Shown here: positions 1 through 7,489 of the stretch, piece by piece
Layout: the number at the start of each line of letters is the position of its first letter
Numbering within the stretch: the stretch's first letter is position 1
Source of the DNA: JAFEDN01 sp963712715
Lineage (GTDB): Bacteria; Pseudomonadota; Gammaproteobacteria; Coxiellales; Coxiellaceae
Direction: 5' to 3'
Length of the DNA stretch: 64,000 nucleotides
NCBI GenBank assembly: GCA_963712715.1
Contig: CAVQJI010000048.1
Location: 83,720 to 147,719, forward strand
The notes under the pieces: generated by a model
Seen by the model: the letters and a program-made list of their open reading frames with translations, nothing else
The model's database searches: none
Told to the model about the DNA's origin: nothing
Translations under genes and position numbers: made by a program

Positions 1-18
1 AATGGTAAAATCATATCC

Positions 19-1356
19 ATGAAGCGAGATATTTACTCTAAGTTAGTGACATGGAAAGGCTCCAGAACCCGCAAGCCCTTGATTTTAAGAGGAGCGCGGC
101 AGGTCGGCAAGACTCATTTGCTGCGCACGTTTGGCAGGCAGGAGTATACATCTTCCGTTTATCTGAATTTTGAAGAAGATCCCTCGCTAAACCGTTTATT
201 TGCCGACAATCTTAAACCGGGCGTTATTCTGGAAAACATTCGTGCTTATCTAAATCAGGATATTAAATCTGAAACCACCTTGCTGATTCTGGACGAAATT
301 CAGGAATCACCGCAGGCGTTAAACAGTTTAAAATATTTTCAAGAGCAAGCCAACGAATTCCATATCGTCGCCGCAGGATCATTATTGGGGGTCTTACTGG
401 CTCAGACAAAAGGTTTTCCGGTCGGCAAAGTGAATTTTCTGGACTTATATCCATTGAGCTTTTTTGAATTCCTGGAGTCGATTGGGGAAACCAGACTACG
501 GGAAATGTTATTAAATCTCAATGCCTCCTCTCAAATTTCTGATGTGCTGCATGAACGGCTGATAAAACTGTTAAAAAAATATTTATTTATTGGCGGAATG
601 CCGGAAGCGGTATTGGAATATGTGCAAACAGAAAATTTATTGGCGATTAAAGATATACAAAATGAAATTTTAAGAGCTTATTTATTGGATTTTGCTAAAC
701 ATGCACCTAAAGAACAGATAATAAAAATTACTCAGGTATTGGAACAAATTCCGGCGCAATTAGCCAAAGAGAATAAGAAATTTGTGTTTTCAGCCTTGCG
801 CAAAAGCGCGCGCGGACGGGAATACGAAACGGCCATCCAGTGGCTGGCCAATGCGGGTTTAATTTATCAAAGCTTCCACGTGTCTACGCCCAAATTACCT
901 TTGATCGGATACGCCAATAAGAACGCTTTCAAAGTTTTTCTACTGGACGTTGGTCTTCTTTCAGCCATGAGTCGCATCCCGCCAAAATCCGTCGTTGAAG
1001 AAAATGGATTATTCACTGAATTTTATGGAGCATTTACAGAAAATTTTGTCGCCCAGGAATTAGCGGCAACGCACAACCCACTCTATTATTGGACCAGTGA
1101 AGGCATTGCCGAAGTAGATTTTTTAATCGAACAGGAACTCAATATTTATCCACTCGAAGTCAAGGCTGGTTTCTCTCGCAAAAAGAAAAGCCTGCTGGTA
1201 TATGCTTCTAAATATCATCCTCAATGCCTGCTGAGAGCATCTTTGAGAAATCTGAGAAAAGATAACAATATTTTCAATTTTCCCCTGTATCTGGTCAGCC
1301 AATTTAACCGGTTAATGCCCGGCAATGAGAATAAAATCACTGATGAGTCAGGATAA
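19..1356 (+). CDS. AAA-type ATPase with DUF4143 C-terminal domain
   Basis: Protein of 445 residues. A P-loop (GARQVGKT, residues 25-32) and a Walker B (LLILDEIQ, about 88-95) mark an AAA-type ATPase, followed by a sensor-like AAGSLLG stretch. The C-terminal part carries EVDFLIE and LEVKAG, the acidic-lysine pattern of the nuclease-like DUF4143 domain. This family is common in accessory regions; its function is largely unknown and it is often suspected to be defence- or toxin-related. It lies just upstream of a HicAB pair on the same strand but ends about 40 bases before that pair's own promoter. Only 18 bases precede the start, so its promoter is outside the window. The family call is firm, the role is not known. 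Confidence 0.85.
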   Translation: MKRDIYSKLVTWKGSRTRKPLILRGARQVGKTHLLRTFGRQEYTSSVYLNFEEDPSLNRLFADNLKPGVILENIRAYLNQDIKSETTLLILDEIQESPQALNSLKYFQEQANEFHIVAAGSLLGVLLAQTKGFPVGKVNFLDLYPLSFFEFLESIGETRLREMLLNLNASSQISDVLHERLIKLLKKYLFIGGMPEAVLEYVQTENLLAIKDIQNEILRAYLLDFAKHAPKEQIIKITQVLEQIPAQLAKENKKFVFSALRKSARGREYETAIQWLANAGLIYQSFHVSTPKLPLIGYANKNAFKVFLLDVGLLSAMSRIPPKSVVEENGLFTEFYGAFTENFVAQELAATHNPLYYWTSEGIAEVDFLIEQELNIYPLEVKAGFSRKKKSLLVYASKYHPQCLLRASLRNLRKDNNIFNFPLYLVSQFNRLMPGNENKITDESG

Positions 1357-1395
1357 AAAACATCAGTCACGACGCCAAAAAACCTAAAATTTACC

Positions 1396-1424
1396 TTGAC
1401 ACACGGACGTTATCGTCCGATAAT
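1396..1424 (+). promoter_or_regulatory. hicAB promoter with embedded palindromic operator
   Basis: A perfect -35 TTGACA (1396-1401) is followed after 17 bases by GATAAT (1419-1424). The spacer holds a perfect inverted repeat, CGGACG-TTAT-CGTCCG (1404-1419), which overlaps the first base of the -10 box. HicB antitoxins usually repress their own operon, so this is the natural operator; that use is inferred from position. The predicted transcription start falls at about 1431, which is the first base of the hicA start codon. Confidence 0.8.
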
Positions 1425-1430
1425 AAGAAA

Positions 1431-1646
1431 ATGAAGGGATCAGAATTTCTCAAAAAACTAAAAGCCTTAGGGAAAAAACAAGGTATTGTGGTTAAAATTG
1501 AGCAACGTCGTGGAAAAGGTAGCCACAGCACCTTATTTTATGGTGAACGATTTACGATTATTCGTAATTTAAAAGATGAACTAAAAACAGGCACATTCAA
1601 TGCCATGTTAAAGCAACTTGGCATTAAAGAAATTGATTTGAGGTAA
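1431..1646 (+). CDS. hicA: HicA-family toxin (mRNA interferase)
   Basis: Protein of 71 residues with the HicA double-stranded-RNA-binding-like fold signature. It has an N-terminal helix (GSEFLKKLKALG), a basic strand region and a GKGSHS motif whose histidine is the family's catalytic residue. HicA toxins cleave mRNA and tmRNA and are held inactive by HicB. The stop is 2 bases before hicB, so the two are translationally coupled. No Shine-Dalgarno sequence is visible, and the promoter geometry predicts a leaderless transcript starting at this AUG. Confidence 0.85.
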   Translation: MKGSEFLKKLKALGKKQGIVVKIEQRRGKGSHSTLFYGERFTIIRNLKDELKTGTFNAMLKQLGIKEIDLR

Positions 1647-1648
1647 CG

Positions 1649-2110
1649 ATGATGAGACATTTTAATTATCCTGTTAAATTAACCAAACAGAAAAAAGGCG
1701 GATTCCTGGTAGAATTCCCGGATTTACCGGAGGCCATTACTCAAGGAGAAAATAAAGAAGACGCACAAGAGCAAGCCGTAGATTGTTTAGAAGAGGCCAT
1801 TGCAAACCGTATAGAAATGAAATTGGATATTCCTGTACCGAGCAAACTCAAGAGAGGACAGTATTGCGCATCGTTGCCCGCGACATTAGTTGCGAAAGCC
1901 GCACTATATCTGATTATGCGCGATCGCAGTTTAACCAATATTGCTTTGGCTAAAAAACTTCATTGCGATGAAAAGGAAGTCCGCCGATTGCTGGATCCTC
2001 ATTATAGCTCCAGGTTCCCTCGCCTTGAACAAGCGCTACACATGCTAGGGCAACATTTGAATGTGGTAGTAGCAAAAGATAGAGCGACTCAGCGTACCAC
2101 TCGACTGTAA
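1649..2110 (+). CDS. hicB: HicB-family antitoxin
   Basis: Protein of 153 residues. The N-terminal part (about 3-60: YPVKL, GGFLVEFPDLPEAITQG, EDAQEQAVDCLEEAI) is the degenerate RNase H-like HicB domain that caps HicA. The C-terminal part (about 85-145) is helical with a helix-turn-helix-like pattern (TNIALAKKLHCDEKEVRRLL), suited to binding the palindrome in the hicAB promoter. Gene order toxin then antitoxin is normal for hicAB. It ends convergent to uup, with a hairpin between the two. Confidence 0.87.
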   Translation: MMRHFNYPVKLTKQKKGGFLVEFPDLPEAITQGENKEDAQEQAVDCLEEAIANRIEMKLDIPVPSKLKRGQYCASLPATLVAKAALYLIMRDRSLTNIALAKKLHCDEKEVRRLLDPHYSSRFPRLEQALHMLGQHLNVVVAKDRATQRTTRL

Positions 2111-2151
2111 CCAAAGTGATTTTGGATTTTGGGGTCAAGTCCTTAATTGTG

Positions 2152-2188
2152 ACATAGAACATCATCAACGGTTGGTGATGTTCTGTGT
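2152..2188. terminator. Hairpin between convergent hicB and uup
   Basis: A long inverted repeat (arms around AGAACATCATCAAC and its complement, two-base centre) lies in the roughly 110-base gap between the convergent stops of hicB and uup. It could end transcription from both sides. No run of T follows on either strand, so it may instead act by RNA folding or as a barrier; moderate call. Confidence 0.45.
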
Positions 2189-2220
2189 CGCGGAAGGGTA
2201 TTTGCGCTGAAGATAAGATG

Positions 2221-4002
2221 TCAGGATTCCAGCTCCTGCCAGCGGTGGTAAAGGCCGTCTACTTTGGTTTTAACCGCTTCAATCTGTTCGCATAATTTTG
2301 TCAGGCGTGTCTGATCGTTCAGGGTCACCAGTTCCGATAATTGATCCTGCAAAGCATGCAATTCCGCTTCCGCTTTCTGAATCTTCGCGGGTAACCGGCT
2401 CAATTCTTTCTGTTCTTCGTAAGACAGTTTTTTGCGGTTGATTTGCTCTGGTTTTTCAACGGTCGCGGCGGAGGCCGGCTTTGATGTGGGCTTTTGCATG
2501 GCTTGCCGCCACTGGGCATAGTCGGCGAAATATTCCGCTTTGCCGTGACCGTCCAGATATAATAGTTTATCGCTGAGGCGGTCCAGCAAAAACCGGTCGT
2601 GGGTGATCAACACAATGGCGCCGGGAAATTCGCTTAAACTTTCTTCCAGCACTTCTAAAGTCGGGATGTCGAGGTCATTGGTCGGTTCATCCAGCAGCAA
2701 AATATCAGCGGGTTTTAACATTAAATTGGCGATTAACACCCGCGCCTGCTCGCCTCCAGAAAGCCGGGAAACAGCCTGGTGTAATTGATCCTGGGGAAAC
2801 AAAAAACGCTTCGCCCATGCGGCGACATGGATAGGCTGGCCTTTATAAACAACGCTGTCGCTGTCTGGAGCCAGCGCCTGCCATAAGGTTTGATTCTGGT
2901 TAAGCTGCTCGCGCTTTTGTCCAAAAGTGACGATACGTAAATTACTGGCGCGATCAATTGAACCCGCCTCCGGCAAGAGATCGCCTTTTAACAGGTTTAA
3001 AAGCGTGCTTTTGCCGCTGCCGTTTTGCCCCATCAATCCCAAACAAAAACCCGGAGAGAGCTTTAAGTCGAGATTGGCAAATAACAGCCTGCCGCCGCGC
3101 GACATTTTAACCTGACGCGCTTCCAAAAGAATTTTAGTTTTGCGCCCGGTGGCGTCAAAATCGATACCGGCGGTTCGCTGTTGGGCATTGCTGGCGGACA
3201 CTTTACGCAAATCTTCCCGTAATTTTTCCGCGCTATCAATACGGGATTGCGCCTTGGTGGTGCGGGCTTTCGGGCCTCTTTGCAGCCATTCCTGCTCGCG
3301 CCTCATCCGGTTTGCCAGTGATTGCTCTCGCTGCATTTGACCGGCGCGGACTTCATCACGCACACGAACAAAATCGCTGTAATTACCTTCGCTTTTTAAA
3401 AAGCCCTCCAAATAAGCGCGATTTAACTCCATCATCGAATTCACAGTATTTTCTAAAAAGTAGCGATCATGACTGACCAGCACAAAGGCAAAACCAGCTT
3501 TTTTTAAAAGTTCTTCCAGCCATAAAATGCCCTCCAGATCGAGATGGTTGGTCGGTTCGTCCATTAACAATAAATCGGGTTTTTGAAGTAAGGCATGGAC
3601 AATCGCCAGACGCTTGCGCCAACCTCCTGAAAGCACGCCGGCAGTCTGCTGGAGATCGCTAAAAGTTTGTTCGCCGGTGACTTCCCAAATCTGACGTTGA
3701 CATTCCGCTTCACTCAAACTGCTGGACTTGGCGCCAAACAATATGCTTTGAATAGAATCTGTGACGTTGAAAGTATCTTCCTGCGGGAGGTAAACTAAAT
3801 GCTCCCTGCGATTCTGTACGACTTTACCGCTGTCGGGCGTTTCTATTCCCATCATAATTTTTAATAAGGTCGATTTTCCAGAACCATTAGGTCCAATTAA
3901 TCCGAGGCGCTCACCTTCGTAAACACCAAAAGAGATGTCTGTAAACAGTGGCGCAACGCCGTAAGATTTACTGATGGATTGAGCGCTGATCAACAAGGCC
4001 AT
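2221..4002 (-). CDS. uup: ABC-F ATPase Uup
   Basis: Protein of 593 residues with two ABC ATPase domains and no membrane segments, the ABC-F layout. Domain 1 has GPNGSGKST, LSGGWRKRLA and LLLMDEPTNHLD. Domain 2 has GQNGSGKST, LSGGEQARVL and ILLLDEPTNDLD. A charged C-terminal coiled coil (about 520-593) is typical of Uup and separates it from EttA and YheS. ABC-F proteins act on ribosomes; Uup is also tied to tolerance of branched DNA and precise transposon excision. A single gene flanked by accessory loci. Slightly shorter than the E. coli protein. Confidence 0.93.
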   Translation of the reverse strand: MALLISAQSISKSYGVAPLFTDISFGVYEGERLGLIGPNGSGKSTLLKIMMGIETPDSGKVVQNRREHLVYLPQEDTFNVTDSIQSILFGAKSSSLSEAECQRQIWEVTGEQTFSDLQQTAGVLSGGWRKRLAIVHALLQKPDLLLMDEPTNHLDLEGILWLEELLKKAGFAFVLVSHDRYFLENTVNSMMELNRAYLEGFLKSEGNYSDFVRVRDEVRAGQMQREQSLANRMRREQEWLQRGPKARTTKAQSRIDSAEKLREDLRKVSASNAQQRTAGIDFDATGRKTKILLEARQVKMSRGGRLLFANLDLKLSPGFCLGLMGQNGSGKSTLLNLLKGDLLPEAGSIDRASNLRIVTFGQKREQLNQNQTLWQALAPDSDSVVYKGQPIHVAAWAKRFLFPQDQLHQAVSRLSGGEQARVLIANLMLKPADILLLDEPTNDLDIPTLEVLEESLSEFPGAIVLITHDRFLLDRLSDKLLYLDGHGKAEYFADYAQWRQAMQKPTSKPASAATVEKPEQINRKKLSYEEQKELSRLPAKIQKAEAELHALQDQLSELVTLNDQTRLTKLCEQIEAVKTKVDGLYHRWQELES

Positions 4003-4246
4003 GATTTTTTCCCAGAATTAATTATTTGAATTTTATAGTTATTTTACCTAAAAAACTATCTACATGCAAGTTTGCCCCGAGGCCTGTTAAACATCCAGTG
4101 CTGCAGGCTGTATTCACTAACCCTTCCATAGTTGCATTATTTACGATAGTTAAAAACTATAGAAATAATAAAATCAATTGATTTTAAAAAAGAACCATTT
4201 AGCAGGATAATCATCACTAGTGATAACAAATAAGAGGTAAATAACT
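4003..4246. other. AT-rich spacer between uup and the 4.2-kb orphan
   Basis: No gene is seen. The stretch separates two divergently transcribed genes and must hold both promoters. Several TATAAT-like hexamers occur in AT-rich sequence but none has a convincing -35 partner. A purine-rich AAGAGGTAA just before 4247 is a plausible ribosome binding site for the downstream gene. Confidence 0.5.
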
Positions 4247-4972
4247 ATGAAACTTGATAGCAAACTATCGGATAAAATAAAAAGTTCTTTGTGGAATTTA
4301 AAAAAAGGCAGCTGTGTATCAACAGAAAAAAAAGAACGAGATGCAAAAGTGGGTATTCTTTATTTAAATGATCAGCAAAGAAAAAATTATATTCTCGAAA
4401 TAAAATCCGGAAAATTTTCCTATCTAGCCAGTGAAGAATTAAAAGATAATTGTCATATGCTATTTGGTTTAGATAAAGAACGGAATTTTTATGGAAAATT
4501 AGGATTTGAATGGAAAAATTATGGCAACGGTTTTTTTGGTCATGGCTCATTTTTAGCGGGAGGATATTTAATGTCATCCGGTGAACTCTATCTGGTTAAA
4601 GGAAAATTAAAATATATTTCATCGAACAGCGGACATTACTTACCGGCAAAACGACATATGAGAAGAACACTTTATGAATTAAATCTAAAAGGTGTGGATT
4701 TATCCGAGGTAACTCTCATACTCTATAATCATCATCGTTGCGCCCCTCTGGCGAGAGGAAGATATAAAACTGCTGATTTTTACAATGCACTGGAGTTTCT
4801 GGAAAAACACGAAGATAAATGCACGAAATACAACCATAGATCGGCTGAACTTAAAGAAGAAATTCAAAAAATTAGAGCTTATACGAATAGTTCAATAGGT
4901 GAAGTCGATTCTACTGAAAATCTTAAACCGCACAGAAAAACTAATATGGAAGAAACGTTTTTCCAAAAATAG
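4247..4972 (+). CDS. Orphan protein with SGHYLP motif
   Basis: Protein of 241 residues, not recognised. It is lysine-rich, has no signal peptide or membrane segment, and its codon use is AT-rich compared with uup and rdgC on either side. The middle (about 100-160) holds glycine-rich GHGSFLAGGYLMSSGELYLV, then NSGHYLPAKRHMRR and a helical stretch; the tail is charged and likely disordered. SGHY-x-P patterns of this kind recur, from memory, in orphan proteins of intracellular gammaproteobacteria, which makes a secreted effector possible but unproven. It has an AAGAGGTAA ribosome binding site. Confidence 0.6.
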   Translation: MKLDSKLSDKIKSSLWNLKKGSCVSTEKKERDAKVGILYLNDQQRKNYILEIKSGKFSYLASEELKDNCHMLFGLDKERNFYGKLGFEWKNYGNGFFGHGSFLAGGYLMSSGELYLVKGKLKYISSNSGHYLPAKRHMRRTLYELNLKGVDLSEVTLILYNHHRCAPLARGRYKTADFYNALEFLEKHEDKCTKYNHRSAELKEEIQKIRAYTNSSIGEVDSTENLKPHRKTNMEETFFQK

Positions 4973-5020
4973 GAGGATACTATTGATATAGTCAAAGCGC
5001 CTGAGTTTTAGGTTCAAGCC

Positions 5021-5105
5021 GTCATTGCGAGCGCCAGCGAAGCAATCCAGCACGTACTTCAGACAACGCTCTGTACTGGATTGCTTCGCTGGCGCTCGCA
5101 ATGAC
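5021..5105. repeat. Palindromic repeat family, copy 1
   Basis: An 85-base near-perfect inverted repeat with arms beginning GTCATTGCGAGCGCCAGCGA and a short variable centre. Further copies lie at 12255-12338, 13675-13758 and 16783-16866. Here it sits between the 4.2-kb orphan and rdgC. One of its reading frames is open and runs in frame into rdgC. Confidence 0.9.
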
Positions 5106-5201
5106 GATATCGAAAATTCAATCGTTTTGAGTATATATAGGCAGAAATGTGGTATAGTTCCCCAGCATTATTTTCATTTCCTGAACCATGCGAGAATTAT
5201 C

Positions 5202-6134
5202 ATGCTGTTTAAACAAATTCAATTATTTCAGTTAAAGCCTTCTTCCAGTTTTTTTTATGATCAATTGGTGGAACGGCTGCAATTACTCCCTTTTCAGGCG
5301 TGTCTGCCGTCCATTCCCATTAGCGCCGGATGGGTTGCGCCGGTTGATGAATCCAATGCCTCACTGGTGGAGCAGATTAACAACCGGCTGATGATTTGCA
5401 TGCAGATTGAAGAAAGAATTTTGCCTGCCGCGGTGGTGCGTCAGGAACTGGAGGAAAAAGTCAGGCAACTGGAAGCCGCGAGAAGCCGCAAGCTGGGTAA
5501 AAAAGAAAAAAATTCTTTAAAAGATGAGGTCATAATGACTTTGCTACCGCGCTCTTTCAGTAAATTGTCGCGGATTTATGCCTATATCGATATTAAAAAT
5601 AATTGGCTGGTGCTGGGTTCCACCAACAAAAAGAAGACCGAACAGTTTTTATCCTTGTTTAAAAAGTCTGTGGGCGAACCGCTCAACAGTTTTGAAATCC
5701 ATAAAATTCCGCCGGTGATTACTCAATGGGTCAAAAATAAGGATTATCCCGAAGCATTCAGCATTGAAAAAAAAGGTGTGCTACAGGACGCCAATCAAAA
5801 AACCCGTATAATTCGCTGTCAGCAGCAGGATTTGTTTGTGAATAGTATTCATGATTTTATAAAAGACGGCTGTGAACTCAAACAGATTGCTTTAATGTGG
5901 CGAGACAGTATCCGCTTTGTTCTGTCGGACGACTTTACCGTGCGCAGTATTAAATTTGAAGACGAACTGATCGATCAGGTGAAAGAACTGGAAGCTGAAA
6001 CCCGCCAGCAAAAATTCATGGCGGATTTTTTCATGATGACCGAAACCCTGTCGGGTTTATTACAGGATTTACTGGCCGTATTTGCCAAAACGGAAAAAAA
6101 TGCACTGGCCGAAGAAACAGTAAAGATTTCGTAA
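5202..6134 (+). CDS. rdgC: Recombination-associated protein RdgC
   Basis: Protein of 310 residues starting MLFKQIQLF, close to the usual RdgC length of about 300. RdgC forms a ring that binds double-stranded DNA on the nucleoid and restrains RecA-driven recombination. The N-terminal FKQ, the GWVAP segment, a basic LGKKEKN helix region and the C-terminal TVRSIKFED all fit the family. The open frame extends upstream to 5025 through the palindromic repeat; the internal ATG at 5202 is chosen because family homology begins there. Convergent with dnaJ. Confidence 0.92.
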   Translation: MLFKQIQLFQLKPSSSFFYDQLVERLQLLPFQACLPSIPISAGWVAPVDESNASLVEQINNRLMICMQIEERILPAAVVRQELEEKVRQLEAARSRKLGKKEKNSLKDEVIMTLLPRSFSKLSRIYAYIDIKNNWLVLGSTNKKKTEQFLSLFKKSVGEPLNSFEIHKIPPVITQWVKNKDYPEAFSIEKKGVLQDANQKTRIIRCQQQDLFVNSIHDFIKDGCELKQIALMWRDSIRFVLSDDFTVRSIKFEDELIDQVKELEAETRQQKFMADFFMMTETLSGLLQDLLAVFAKTEKNALAEETVKIS

Positions 6135-6205
6135 TGATCATGAGGTGATGACTATAGTCATCACGAATGATTTTTAGGTGTAAAATTATAAGTTTCGCTA
6201 TTATT

Positions 6206-6299
6206 CCTCCCTTTGAAAACACCCAAAGGGTGCAGGCGGGAGGTTAGGAGGGATTTATATATAAAAATCCCCCTCAATCCCCCTTTTTCAAAGGGGGAA
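6206..6299. repeat. C-rich/G-rich inverted repeat between rdgC and dnaJ
   Basis: An imperfect hairpin-forming repeat: CTCCCTTTGAAAA and GGTTAGGAGGGATTT on one side, complementary to AAAATCCCCCTCAATCCCC and TTTTTCAAAGGGGG on the other. A cleaner copy occurs at 45434-45511 between rplL and rpoB. It lies between convergent rdgC and dnaJ and may serve as a bidirectional terminator; that use is inferred. Confidence 0.75.
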
Positions 6300-6349
6300 G
6301 CAGCAGACTTAATCCAAAAATTCATTCGGAATGACTATATAGTCGAATT

Positions 6350-7483
6350 TTATTTCTCGTGATCGAAGAAACGCTTGACGGCGTCGAACCAGGTTTGGGC
6401 TTTGGGGCTGTGATTTTTACCGTCTTTCGTTAACTCGGTTTCAAACTCGCGCAGTATTTCCTTTTGCCGGTCGTTTAAGTGGACCGGGGTTTCGACCACA
6501 ATCCGGCACAATAAATCCCCTACCGCTCCGCTGCGCAACGCTTTCACGCCTTTGCCGCGCAGTCGAAACATTTTGCCGGTTTGGCTTTCCGCCGGAATGG
6601 CTAAATTCACCTGACCACCCAATGTTGGAACGGTGATATCACCGCCTAATACCGCGGTGATAAAACTGACAGGCACTTCGGTGTAGAGATCGTTCTCTTG
6701 CCGGGTAAAAATCGCGTGTTCGCGCACGCGTATTTGCACGTATAAATCGCCTGAAGGAGCTCCCGCGCCTCCCGCTTCGCCCTCGCCCGCTAAACGGACG
6801 CGGTCGCCATTGTCCACACCGGGGGGGATTTTCACCGATAAAGTCTTTTCCTGCTGGATTCTTCCCTGGCCGTGGCATTTCCGGCACGGATCGCTGATTA
6901 CCTGTCCCCGGCCGTGGCAGGTGGAACAGGTTTGCTGAACAGCGATGAAACCGTGCTGCATTCGCACCTGGCCGCTGCCATTACAGGTTTTGCAAGTGAT
7001 GGGCTTGCTGCCCTTTTTCGCGCCGCTGCCCTCACACTCATCGCAATTCACTAAGGTGGGAATCTTGATGGTTTTAGTGATGCCGCGCACCGCTTCTTCT
7101 AAATCCAGCAGAATCTCATAAACCAGATCAGACCCGCGCTCCGACTTCTGCCGGCCCCGGCCACCACCGAAGATGTCACCGAAAATATCACCAAATATAT
7201 CGCCGACATCCTGAAAACCAAACCCACCAGCACCAGCGCCACCGCCACGCGACGGGTCCACCCCGGCATGGCCAAACTGATCGTATGCGGAACGTTTGGT
7301 TTCATCCGATAAAATATTGTAGGCTTCGTTGATCTTTTTAAATTGGGCTTCGGCCGTGTGGTCACCCGGATTTCGGTCCGGGTGATATTTCATGGCATGA
7401 CGTCGATACGCTTTTTTGATGTCGGCAGCGCTGGCGTTACGAGCGACGCCGAGTATCTCATAATAATCTTCGGTGGTTGACAT
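6350..7483 (-). CDS. dnaJ: Chaperone DnaJ
   Basis: Protein of 377 residues, full length. J domain with the HPD tripeptide at residues 34-36, then a Gly/Phe-rich linker (about 78-112) with an IFGDIFGDIFGG repeat. Four CxxCxGxG zinc motifs follow (CDECEGSG, CKTCNGSG, CSTCHGRG, CRKCHGQG), then the substrate-binding C-terminal domains. It stimulates DnaK ATPase and delivers unfolded proteins. It starts 6 bases after dnaK and is third in a grpE-dnaK-dnaJ series, all presumably driven from the heat-shock promoter ahead of grpE. Confidence 0.97.
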   Translation of the reverse strand: MSTTEDYYEILGVARNASAADIKKAYRRHAMKYHPDRNPGDHTAEAQFKKINEAYNILSDETKRSAYDQFGHAGVDPSRGGGAGAGGFGFQDVGDIFGDIFGDIFGGGRGRQKSERGSDLVYEILLDLEEAVRGITKTIKIPTLVNCDECEGSGAKKGSKPITCKTCNGSGQVRMQHGFIAVQQTCSTCHGRGQVISDPCRKCHGQGRIQQEKTLSVKIPPGVDNGDRVRLAGEGEAGGAGAPSGDLYVQIRVREHAIFTRQENDLYTEVPVSFITAVLGGDITVPTLGGQVNLAIPAESQTGKMFRLRGKGVKALRSGAVGDLLCRIVVETPVHLNDRQKEILREFETELTKDGKNHSPKAQTWFDAVKRFFDHEK

Positions 7484-7489
7484 AAGATA

